Shown piece by piece: positions 8,884 to 16,137 of a stretch of DNA of 64,000 nt (position 1 is its first letter; each line of letters begins with the position of its first letter). Both the position numbers and the translations under genes were made by a program. A model generated the notes under the pieces. That model searched no databases. It was not told the origin of the DNA and saw nothing but the letters and a program-made list of their open reading frames with translations. The stretch comes from Actinokineospora alba (GTDB lineage Bacteria > Actinomycetota > Actinomycetes > Mycobacteriales > Pseudonocardiaceae): the NCBI RefSeq assembly GCF_004362515.1, contig NZ_SNXU01000001.1, forward strand, positions 2,976,001-3,040,000, in the 5' to 3' direction.

Positions 8884-9732
8884 ATGAGGATCGACCGTCC
8901 CGAGCACCGCCATCCTGACCACACCGTCGTCATCGCCTCCGGAGGGCTGGACTCCACAGTGCTGGCCTACTGGCTGGCTGCCCGCCAGAGCCGCCTGACG
9001 CTGGTGTCGTTCGACTACGGGCAGCGGAACCGCGTCGAACTCGACCACGCCGCCGAGATTGCGCGGTTGCTGGACAGCCCGCATCGGACCATCGACTTGA
9101 CCAACCTGGGCGCAATGCTGACCGGTTCGGCATTGACCGACGCGTCGGTGGCGGTGCCCGACGGGCACTACACCGTCGAGTCGATGGCCGCCGCGGTAGT
9201 GCCCAACCACAACGCGATCATGCTCTACATCGCGGTCGAGGTCGCCATCGCGGTGGGCGCGGACGCGGTCGCCTTCGGTGCGCGTGCCGGGAACTACGCG
9301 ATCTACCCCGACTGCAGGCCGGAGTTCGGGCAGCGGTTCGCCCGCAGCGTGCAGACGGCCAACGAGGGTTTGCTGGTGCCCGGGTTCCAAGTGCTCGCTC
9401 CGTTCCTGACGCTGACCAAGACCGACATCGTGCGCGTCGGCGAAGCGCTGGCGGTGCCGTTCGCCCGAACGTGGTCCTGTCACCTGGGCCATGAGCTGCA
9501 CTGCGGCACGTGCGAGTGGTGCACCGAACGCCAGGAAGCCTTCCGCGACAACGGGCTCACGGACCCCACGTTGTACCGGGGCCGCGTAGAAGGGGAGTTG
9601 ACGGTTATGGACAAGAAGCCTGCCGTCTCCGGGCCTGAGCGGGGCGGTCTATCTTCTGGTCACAGCTCACGCGTGTCGAGCGGCGAGCGTGGTGTGGGGA
9701 CGAGCGTGCTGTCCGGGTGGGTCTGGCTATGA
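8884..9732 (+). CDS. queC: 7-cyano-7-deazaguanine (preQ0) synthase QueC with C-terminal extension
   Basis: Converts 7-carboxy-7-deazaguanine to preQ0 using ATP and ammonia. The PP-loop SGGLDS is at residues 19-24. The zinc site is present as C-H-L-G-H-E-L-H-C-G-T-C-E-W-C near residues 200-214, matching the family's four cysteines. VPNHNAIML is in the usual place of the family's NRN motif. The protein is 282 residues against about 220-235 for typical QueC; the last 45 residues after YRG are a polar extension. Its stop overlaps the next ATG (ATGA). With queD at the left edge this indicates local synthesis of 7-deazaguanine, here apparently committed to the following glycosyl/phosphoribosyl enzymes rather than tRNA. 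Confidence 0.92.
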   Translation: MRIDRPEHRHPDHTVVIASGGLDSTVLAYWLAARQSRLTLVSFDYGQRNRVELDHAAEIARLLDSPHRTIDLTNLGAMLTGSALTDASVAVPDGHYTVESMAAAVVPNHNAIMLYIAVEVAIAVGADAVAFGARAGNYAIYPDCRPEFGQRFARSVQTANEGLLVPGFQVLAPFLTLTKTDIVRVGEALAVPFARTWSCHLGHELHCGTCEWCTERQEAFRDNGLTDPTLYRGRVEGELTVMDKKPAVSGPERGGLSSGHSSRVSSGERGVGTSVLSGWVWL

Positions 9733-10793
9733 CCCCCCGTGTGCCCCTTCCCTCCCCGCTGCCGTTGCGGGAGGAGTTGCTGCGGCACGGCAACAACCAC
9801 GGCTCTAGCACCCACGCCTGGGAGGCCCTCGCCGATGGAATCGGCTGGCACCAGCCCACCCCGTCGGACTGCTGGCTGGCGTCTTCGCGAGACGTCTCGG
9901 TAGTTATTCCCGCCCACCAGGTCGGCTACTGCCTGCCCACCGTGCTCAACGCCTTGGACGCCCAGCACCACCAGTACGTGTTCGAGGTCATCGTCGTTGA
10001 CGACGCCAGCACCGACGACACCGCCCGAGTGGCCGCCGGGCACCGGGTGGTCGACCGGCTGGTGCGGCTGCCGCAGCGGATGGGCGCCGCCACCGCCCGC
10101 AATGTCGGCACCGCACTTGCACAAGGTCAAACGGTGCTCTACCTCGACGGCGACATGGTGATCCCTCCCCACGTGATCACCGACGTCGCCGCCCGCGCCA
10201 CCGACACCAGTGTGCTGGTCGGGTTCCGCCACAACTTGCGCTACGAGGTGCACGCGCAGGAGCCAGCCATCCTAGGGCGCATCCCGAACCTCGCGGCCGA
10301 CCACCGGGTCGTGTGGCGACCACCGCCGAACACCACGCTGCCTTACAGCGGGATCACGCTGCCCGAGCCGCTCGACGGCCGACCGCTCGACGACACCCGC
10401 GATTTCATCGACCTCGGGTATGGACAGTCCTACTACGACTGGGATCTGCCCCGCATGGTCGTCACCGCCCTGGTCGCCGTACCGCGCGCCGCCGTGCTGG
10501 ACGTCGGCGGCTTCGACGCCGACTTCGGCCGCCTGGGATGGGGCATGGAGGACACCTACCTCGGAGCGTGCCTGATCGCCGCCGGGCTGCTGGTCATCCC
10601 TCTGCGCCAAGCCGTCGGGTTCCACCTTGACCCATCCGATGCCGCGGAGCAGGCGCAGCACAAGCTCGCCGGCTGGCCGCGCACGCTGACCCGCTACCGC
10701 GACCTGCTGGAGCTGCCCGCGCCGCGAGGCCGCGCCCACGCCTTCATCGCATCCATGTCCGAGCTGCTCACCAATTGCGAGGGACGCCCATGA
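9729..10793 (+). CDS. Family 2 glycosyltransferase
   Basis: 354 residues, GT-A fold. DVSVVIPAHQVGYCLPTVL opens the nucleotide-binding domain near residue 57, EVIVVDDASTDDT gives the UDP-binding region, and LYLDGDMVIPPHVI carries the DxD-like motif. The late segment GGFDADFGRLGWGMEDTYLG is the acceptor-side ED motif found in GT2 enzymes. No transmembrane segment is obvious, so it is probably a soluble enzyme that moves a sugar from a nucleotide sugar to a small molecule. It is coupled by ATGA overlaps to queC before and the radical-SAM gene after. Donor and acceptor cannot be read from the sequence. Confidence 0.88.
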   Translation: MTPRVPLPSPLPLREELLRHGNNHGSSTHAWEALADGIGWHQPTPSDCWLASSRDVSVVIPAHQVGYCLPTVLNALDAQHHQYVFEVIVVDDASTDDTARVAAGHRVVDRLVRLPQRMGAATARNVGTALAQGQTVLYLDGDMVIPPHVITDVAARATDTSVLVGFRHNLRYEVHAQEPAILGRIPNLAADHRVVWRPPPNTTLPYSGITLPEPLDGRPLDDTRDFIDLGYGQSYYDWDLPRMVVTALVAVPRAAVLDVGGFDADFGRLGWGMEDTYLGACLIAAGLLVIPLRQAVGFHLDPSDAAEQAQHKLAGWPRTLTRYRDLLELPAPRGRAHAFIASMSELLTNCEGRP

Positions 10794-11767
10794 CCACGAC
10801 AACCGCAACCACCGGCCGCGCTTCGGCGCGCCGGGTGGTCGGTTGCGGCACGCGCGGCGGGACCGGTGTCGTCTACGACCCGCTCACCGGCCTGACCCAC
10901 CGAACCGGCCAACCGGTCCTCACTGGGCGCACCGCCCTGGCCCACGAGGGCATCACCGCTCTGCCCGAAGTTCCGCCCGACGAGCTGGGCGACGGGACGC
11001 CGGTCAGCGTGTGCTGGTCGCCCATCGTGCGCTGCAACCTGGCCTGCCCGCAGTGCCTGGACGACAAATCCGGCCCGGAACTCGGCCGCGGCGAGCGCGC
11101 CGAGGTCGCGGCCAGGATCGCTACTTCCGGTGTACTCGGTGTGGACGTCTCCGGTGGCGAACCGCTGCTCATCCGCGAACTGCCCACCCTGCTCGACGTG
11201 CTGGTGGATGGCGGCTGCGCGGTCAGCGTCACCACGAATGGCACCCACCTACCCCGCCGCGCTGAAGCCCTCGGCTCCAGGGTGGACGCGATCCGAGTCA
11301 GTCTCGACGGGCCGGACCCGCAACGGCACGACCGCTGGCGCGGCGAGGGGAGCTTCGCCAAGGCCGTCTCCGGCATCCGTGCCGCCCTCGCCTACGGCAT
11401 CCCCACCCAGATCCAGACCGTGCTCATGCGCTCCACCGCCACCGGACTACCCGCGCTGGTCGAGCTGGCTGACCGGCTCGGCGTCCACGGCGTGACCGTC
11501 CTGCAGTACCTACCAATCGGCGCCGGTGCCAAGCTCGACGCCGCCGAACGAGTGCCCGACGACAAGGCCCGCGACCTGATCGCCGCGCTCGTCCCGACCC
11601 CGGTCCCGGTGCGGTTGCGCACCCGCGCCGACGCCGCCGGGTTCACCGTCGTGCGGGCCGACGGACAGGTCTGGCCGAACACCGCCACCACCACCGCAAT
11701 CGCCGCCCTGCATCCCCTGGCCTTCACCGACAGCCTGGCTCCTACCGGACGGGACTACTCGGCATGA
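10790..11767 (+). CDS. Radical SAM enzyme
   Basis: 325 residues. The cluster motif CNLACPQC (CxxxCxxC) at about residues 83-90 binds the 4Fe-4S cluster that cleaves S-adenosylmethionine. SGGEPLL is the GGE motif, and VTTNGTHL and IRVSLDGPDPQRHD follow the MoaA/PqqE/SPASM-type core. No C-terminal cysteine-rich SPASM domain is present. It is longer than QueE and has the CxxxCxxC spacing of ordinary radical-SAM enzymes, so I do not call it QueE although it lies in a preQ0 cluster. ATGA overlaps on both sides place it in the operon. Likely it modifies a sugar or the deazapurine; the reaction is unknown. Confidence 0.86.
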   Translation: MTTTTATTGRASARRVVGCGTRGGTGVVYDPLTGLTHRTGQPVLTGRTALAHEGITALPEVPPDELGDGTPVSVCWSPIVRCNLACPQCLDDKSGPELGRGERAEVAARIATSGVLGVDVSGGEPLLIRELPTLLDVLVDGGCAVSVTTNGTHLPRRAEALGSRVDAIRVSLDGPDPQRHDRWRGEGSFAKAVSGIRAALAYGIPTQIQTVLMRSTATGLPALVELADRLGVHGVTVLQYLPIGAGAKLDAAERVPDDKARDLIAALVPTPVPVRLRTRADAAGFTVVRADGQVWPNTATTTAIAALHPLAFTDSLAPTGRDYSA

Positions 11768-12330
11768 ACCACCACACCGCACAGCGCGTATTCGAGCACC
11801 AACGCATCTGGCGCGTCACCCCCGACGCTCTCAGCGAAGCGTGCCTCCTGTTGTTCGCCGCCATCAACGACGACCACCCGCAGGTCGACCACATCATCGG
11901 CGTCGCCAATGGAGGAATCGCCCCCGCTCGCGTGCTGGCCGGTCGCCTCGGCGTGAAAGCCCGCACGCTGCAGGCCCGCCACTACGCCGACGACCGTCTC
12001 TACCGGGAAGGCACCGGCAACGTCACCGTCGAATTCGATGCCTTCCGCCGTACCCTTGGTCGTCGCAAGCTCGACGGCACGATCCTGCTCGTCGACGACA
12101 TCTGCGGCAGCGGCGCCACCTTGCACAAACTCGGCAATGTGCTCGCCCCCGTCCTCGGTCCACACGCCCGGCTGATCACCGCGACGCTGTGCCTCAACAC
12201 CGGCGCAAAGACTCGACCTGACTACTCGGTGTGGACCGTCTCGGACTGGGTCAGCTTTCCCTGGGAGAAGCGGCCCGACCAACCGATCACCAACTTGCTG
12301 ATCCCCGAGCAGGTGATCTGCCATGTCTGA
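11764..12330 (+). CDS. Type I phosphoribosyltransferase
   Basis: 188 residues. The PRPP-binding motif TILLVDDICGSGATL lies near residues 106-120, and an early VANGGIAPARVLAGRLG matches the loop that binds pyrophosphate. This is the hypoxanthine/xanthine-guanine phosphoribosyltransferase fold, which couples a nucleobase to PRPP. In toyocamycin-type clusters a phosphoribosyltransferase attaches preQ0 to ribose 5-phosphate, so the same job is a reasonable inference here. Its start overlaps the radical-SAM stop by 4 bases and its end overlaps the next gene by 8. A salvage enzyme is the alternative. Confidence 0.85.
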   Translation: MNHHTAQRVFEHQRIWRVTPDALSEACLLLFAAINDDHPQVDHIIGVANGGIAPARVLAGRLGVKARTLQARHYADDRLYREGTGNVTVEFDAFRRTLGRRKLDGTILLVDDICGSGATLHKLGNVLAPVLGPHARLITATLCLNTGAKTRPDYSVWTVSDWVSFPWEKRPDQPITNLLIPEQVICHV

Positions 12331-13456
12331 TCCCAGTCCGCTGACCGTGGCTTTCGTCCTGGCCTCCTACACCCGCGATGCCCCCGAAGGGATGGCACGT
12401 GCCACCGCCGCCCTCGCCAACGGACTGCGCCAACTCGGGCACCGGGCCCTGATCATCACCGCTGCGGCCCCATCCAGGGGGACAGCGATCGAGGAGGACC
12501 TGATCGTGCTTGGCTCGGTCGGCGTCGACTTCCCCACCGTCGACGACGACCTTCGGGACGCGATCAGCACCCATGGTCAAGACCAGATCATCACCGAGGA
12601 CCTCCGGCGCCTCTACCACCGCCACCAAGTCGACATCGCCGTGTATGTCGACGCCCTGTGGGGACTCGGCCGGCTCGCCCCCACTTGCGAAGGCGTGCGT
12701 TCGGTGCTGGCGATGCACGTGGTCGGCCATGACGAGGATCTGTGCGCTGCGCTGGAGCGTGCGAATGTGGTGATCGCGCCCTCGATCACCGTCCTCGACC
12801 AAGCACATGACCGCAGCTTCGACAGCACCTGTTGGAGGTTGGTGCCCAACGCGCTGCTCCACGACCACGCACCGCCGGATTCCCAGCGCCGGGAAAGAAT
12901 TCGAGAACGCGGTCTCGTGCGCGTGCTGGCCCGCCTCGGGCCAGAGAAGAACATCCATGCTCTGCTGGACGCTGGCCGCGCCGTCGAACATCCCGTCGAG
13001 GTCGTTCTCGCTGGCGCCGGGTTCGAGCAGAACCGCGGTGCCCAAGCAGTCGAGTACCGTCGCTGCCTCCATTCCGCCGCACGTCTGCGTATGGGCAGCC
13101 TCCAGGGAGATGGCCTGCCGTGGGACCAGGTCCAGCCGTGGCTTGCCGAAGCCGCCGTGGTCATCGTGCCCTCCACGAACGAGACCTTCGGATTCGTCGC
13201 GTTGGAGGCGATGAGCGTGGGCACGCCCGTCGTCACCTTCGGCGTGGGCAACCTGCGTGGGCTCGTCGGCACCGACGAGGACGCCGGTGGGGTAGTGGTT
13301 CCGGCCTCACTTGGCCCGTTCGGACTCTGGCGTGCCGCCGAACTGCTGCTCGACGATCCGGTGCGCTACGCAGCGCTATCACGGGCTGCGTACTACCGGT
13401 CGCGGGACTATCTGCCCACCGCAGTCGCCCGTGACTTCATCAAGGCGGCGCGGTGA
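12323..13456 (+). CDS. Family 4-like glycosyltransferase
   Basis: 377 residues, GT-B fold. The N-terminal half starts with VAFVLASYTRDAPEGMARAT, the acceptor-side Rossmann domain. The C-terminal half has VRVLARLGPEKNIHALLDA and VIVPSTNETFGFVALEAMSVGTPVV, the donor-binding EX7E-type motif (E..FGFVALE) of GT4 enzymes. Soluble, retaining glycosyltransferase expected. It is the last large gene of the coupled operon, so the pathway has two unrelated glycosyltransferases and could build a disaccharide or a di-glycosylated deazapurine. Confidence 0.87.
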   Translation: MSDPSPLTVAFVLASYTRDAPEGMARATAALANGLRQLGHRALIITAAAPSRGTAIEEDLIVLGSVGVDFPTVDDDLRDAISTHGQDQIITEDLRRLYHRHQVDIAVYVDALWGLGRLAPTCEGVRSVLAMHVVGHDEDLCAALERANVVIAPSITVLDQAHDRSFDSTCWRLVPNALLHDHAPPDSQRRERIRERGLVRVLARLGPEKNIHALLDAGRAVEHPVEVVLAGAGFEQNRGAQAVEYRRCLHSAARLRMGSLQGDGLPWDQVQPWLAEAAVVIVPSTNETFGFVALEAMSVGTPVVTFGVGNLRGLVGTDEDAGGVVVPASLGPFGLWRAAELLLDDPVRYAALSRAAYYRSRDYLPTAVARDFIKAAR

Positions 13457-13564
13457 TGTCCCACGACTTTGGTGGCGATGATGTCCGTACTGCCCCGCCC
13501 CTACTTGTCGGCCGCGCCCGACCCGTTTCCGATGTCCGTCGGTTGCCTGCCCACGCGGCATGAG

Positions 13565-13744
13565 GTGGTGGCCGTGCGCACACCCGACACCCGTCGACAC
13601 AACCGGCTGGCCCCCGCCACCGTGGGCATCGCCAGTCTCATCGTCGGCGACCAGGACGCCATGGCCTACGCGCGCGGAGGCGGCGGCCACCGAAGTTCGA
13701 GAACGAACAACCATCAACCACAGAAAGGTGTCATCACTTGTTGA
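13565..13744 (+). CDS. Small hypothetical protein
   Basis: 59 residues from GTG 13565 (a second GTG is at 13568), with a short hydrophobic stretch (APATVGIASLIVG) and a polar C-terminus. Its TGA overlaps the TTG of the next small gene (TTGA at 13741). Another 35-codon frame, ATG 13456 to 13563, overlaps the stop of the glycosyltransferase gene (TGATG). The chained overlaps suggest coupled translation; no family is recognised. Confidence 0.35.
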   Translation: MVAVRTPDTRRHNRLAPATVGIASLIVGDQDAMAYARGGGGHRSSRTNNHQPQKGVITC

Positions 13745-13983
13745 TCTTGTATTGTCTGTACGAGGTGATCGGTCTGGTCTGCGCCGGAATCGTCTTGCGG
13801 ACCGCACCCGATCTCGACTCGGGCGTGGCCGTCAAACGTATCGTGCTCGCGCTCGCTGTCATTGTGTTGTGGCCCGGTTGGCTCGCGTTGTCGATGGCTC
13901 ACCGATCCCGGTGGGGTCGGAAGCTGATCGACCGCTGGGTGTTCGGCCGCTGGGCGTTCGGCAAGCGGAGGCGTGATGCTTGA
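13741..13983 (+). CDS. Small membrane protein
   Basis: 80 residues. Two hydrophobic segments (ILYCLYEVIGLVCAGIVL and RIVLALAVIVLWPGWLALSM) separated by a short loop, then a very basic tail. Start TTG 13741 sits in the stop of the preceding frame; TTG 13738 is equally possible and has AGAAAGGTG just upstream. It overlaps the regulator gene that follows. Small membrane proteins of this kind are frequent in actinomycete integrative elements (Spd-like), but the assignment is only by context. Confidence 0.55.
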   Translation: MILYCLYEVIGLVCAGIVLRTAPDLDSGVAVKRIVLALAVIVLWPGWLALSMAHRSRWGRKLIDRWVFGRWAFGKRRRDA

Positions 13984-14536
13984 TCGTGGCGTCGATCCTT
14001 TCGAGCGGGCGACCCGCGGATTGTCTCCGGCCGAGATGGGAGCCGCCCTCGGCATGGAGCTGCGGCTCGCGCGCATTGGGCTGGGATGGAGCCGGCTGGA
14101 CGTCGTCGATCACCTGACGGACGACGGGATTCACAAGCAGACGTTGGCCTGCTATGAACAGGGCGTCAGGCGTATGACCGTGGAGCGGTGGCTACAACTG
14201 TGCCAGGTGCTGACGGTGTCGCCCGTCGCGCTGCTCACTCGGGCCATCCAGCGATCCACCTCCGGGGCGATCGAGGTCGATCTCCACTCGCTGTGCCAGG
14301 ACGCGCCCCACGTGCCCCACCCGGTACTCAAGTGGGCACGTCGACGCATCAAAGGCAATCCACTCGGCGATGGTCGCGCCCACCTGACTGTGCCGGTGGT
14401 GACCGAGCTGGCGATCGCTCTCGGCCTCCGGCAAGCCGACCTGACCGCCCTGCTGCGTCGTTACGTGGCCGAGGCTCATCCCGCCGTCCTTCCGGAATCC
14501 CCTGCCGAGAGTATCGAGGATGCAGTATGCAGTTGA
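13976..14536 (+). CDS. XRE-like helix-turn-helix regulator
   Basis: 186 residues. The first half carries a helix-turn-helix with the pattern LRLARIGLGWSRLDVVDHL followed by IHKQTLACYEQGVRRMTVER, the recognition helix and cap of a Cro/CI-type fold. The second half has another helical region (VPVVTELAIALGLRQADLTALL). ATG 13976 overlaps the stop of the small membrane protein. It is the last gene before the recombinase pair, and may control the element or the upstream operon. Confidence 0.72.
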   Translation: MLDRGVDPFERATRGLSPAEMGAALGMELRLARIGLGWSRLDVVDHLTDDGIHKQTLACYEQGVRRMTVERWLQLCQVLTVSPVALLTRAIQRSTSGAIEVDLHSLCQDAPHVPHPVLKWARRRIKGNPLGDGRAHLTVPVVTELAIALGLRQADLTALLRRYVAEAHPAVLPESPAESIEDAVCS

Positions 14537-14883
14537 TCACCGCCCGTGACAGCGGGCATGACGAAGGGGTTCCTAAAATGACCCGCCGCACTTGACAATC
14601 CACTCGCGTCGGCCAGCGGGCAGTTCCCGCTCGCACCGCGGAGCTACCCATCAGCACCCGAGGTGCCACCCCGTCAGCCTCAGGCCATGGGGTCGCTCTG
14701 ACATGGTCGTCGTGCCACCGCCCACCTCCCGCGAAGCTCAGCGTCACCGCGACCATACCGGCCCGGACGAACTGGGGATTGGACTATTGACCGGATTACC
14801 GGGCGACACGCCGGGGTGAGTCGCCCGGCCGATAGAGCTTGATCGGTAGACCTCACTCACCTTGATCGAGAGGGTGGTGTGAG
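14537..14883. other. Intergenic region, left flank of the recombinase pair
   Basis: No convincing gene; one 38-codon frame (ATG 14703 to 14819) is not supported by a ribosome site. It contains the inverted repeat at 14799-14828 and two copies of CTTGATCG (14838-14845 and 14860-14867) close to the recombinase start, so it may hold the element's left end. Confidence 0.4.
14799..14828. repeat. Inverted repeat, possible terminator or element end
   Basis: CCGGGCGAC (14799-14807) and GTCGCCCGG (14820-14828) are perfect 9-base arms around a 12-base loop. There is no T-run. It lies after the XRE-like gene and 56 bases before the recombinase start, so it could be a terminator or part of the recombination site. 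Confidence 0.5.
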
Positions 14884-16137
14884 TTGTTCGATGAGAAGGG
14901 CCGGGATGTCGCCGCCATTCGTCTGCCGCAGTGGGGTCGGGTGACGGCTGCTGAGGGGCCGGTGCCGTGGCTGGTGGTCGACGATTGTGGTGTGCCGGTG
15001 GAGCCGATCCGCCGCTACTTGGCGGACTTCGTCGCCGCAGGCAACAGCGCTGGGTCGGTGCGCAGTTACGGCTATGCCCTGTTGCGCTGGTGGCGGTGGC
15101 TAATCGCGATCGGCGTGGTGTGGAACAAGGCGACCCCGGCCGAGGCCCGTGACTTGGTGCTGTGGATGAAGCAGGTGACCAAGCCCCGCCGGTCGCCGCG
15201 CACGGTGTCGGCGGCCACGGCGGGCACAGTCAACCCCATCACCCGGAAGCGCCATCTCGGTGATCAGTACGAATCGCGCACTATCCGCCACTCGAACGCG
15301 GTGGTCCGGGCGTTTTACGCCTTCTGGATCGAGGACGTTTGCGAGGGACCCCTGGTCAATCCGGTCCAGCTTGACCGTCGTCACCGGGCTCAGCGGCCAA
15401 ACGCGCGACACAACCCGCTGGAGCCGTTTCGACCAGAGGGAAGGATTCGCTACAACCCGAAGCTGCCGAAGCGGCGACCGCGGGAGATACCGGACGAACG
15501 CTGGAAAGACGTGTTCGGCGGGATGCGTTCGAACCGGGACCGGGCGCTGCTCTCGATGGGCATTAGCTGCGCCGCCCGCGCCTCCGAGCTTCTCGGCGTC
15601 CGTGGGGTGGACCTGGACTGGAGTGACCAACTCGTCAGGGTGATCCGCAAGGGCACCGGTGCTGAGCAGTGGCTACCGGCCAGCCAGGAATCGTTCGTTT
15701 GGCTGCGCCTCTACCTCGCTGACCTCGGAGAGCCGCTAGGCCCGAATGAGCCGGTCTGGTGGACGTTGCCCCGCCGCGACCGAGGTGACGGGTTGCGCCG
15801 ACAACCGATGAACTACGAGGCGCTCCGCGGGGTATTTCGGCGCGTGAACACCCTACTCGGCACCAACTGGACGATGCACGATCTCCGACATACGGCCTCG
15901 TTGAGGATGGCTCGTGACGAGAACCTGTCGCTTCGGGACGTGCAGGTCATCCTTGGCCACGCTCACCTGGCCACCACAGCCGATGTCTACATCGTCGAGG
16001 ACGAAGCCCAGGTCGTTCGTCGAGTCTTGCGGCACCTGGCCGAACGGGAACATCGCGCGAACCAACCACCATCGCCGGTTGCGGTCGGTTACGACGGTGA
16101 TGATCTGGCGATTCTGTTGGGAGGACGGCCGTCTTGA
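14884..16137 (+). CDS. Tyrosine recombinase, TnpA-like member of a Tn554-type pair
   Basis: 417 residues. N-terminal SAM-like core-binding domain (SVRSYGYALLRWWRWLIAIG), then the catalytic domain: Arg I in CAARASELLGV near residue 231, HDLRHT (His-x-x-Arg) near 332, GHAHLATTADVYI with the nucleophile Tyr near 369. All catalytic residues are present, so it should cut and rejoin DNA. The TTG start at 14884 follows GAGAGGG. Its last 4 bases overlap the second recombinase, the arrangement of TnpA and TnpB in Tn554-like elements, where both are needed for site-specific transposition. Confidence 0.86.
   Translation: MFDEKGRDVAAIRLPQWGRVTAAEGPVPWLVVDDCGVPVEPIRRYLADFVAAGNSAGSVRSYGYALLRWWRWLIAIGVVWNKATPAEARDLVLWMKQVTKPRRSPRTVSAATAGTVNPITRKRHLGDQYESRTIRHSNAVVRAFYAFWIEDVCEGPLVNPVQLDRRHRAQRPNARHNPLEPFRPEGRIRYNPKLPKRRPREIPDERWKDVFGGMRSNRDRALLSMGISCAARASELLGVRGVDLDWSDQLVRVIRKGTGAEQWLPASQESFVWLRLYLADLGEPLGPNEPVWWTLPRRDRGDGLRRQPMNYEALRGVFRRVNTLLGTNWTMHDLRHTASLRMARDENLSLRDVQVILGHAHLATTADVYIVEDEAQVVRRVLRHLAEREHRANQPPSPVAVGYDGDDLAILLGGRPS

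Noticed and set aside
10790..11767. Radical SAM gene as QueE
   Set aside because: Too long and with the standard CxxxCxxC and SPASM-like core; placing it as QueE would rest only on its neighbour QueC.
8884..13456. Dpd-type DNA 7-deazaguanine modification system
   Set aside because: No DpdA-like transglycosylase, helicase or nuclease genes nearby; glycosyltransferases and PRTase point to a small molecule instead.
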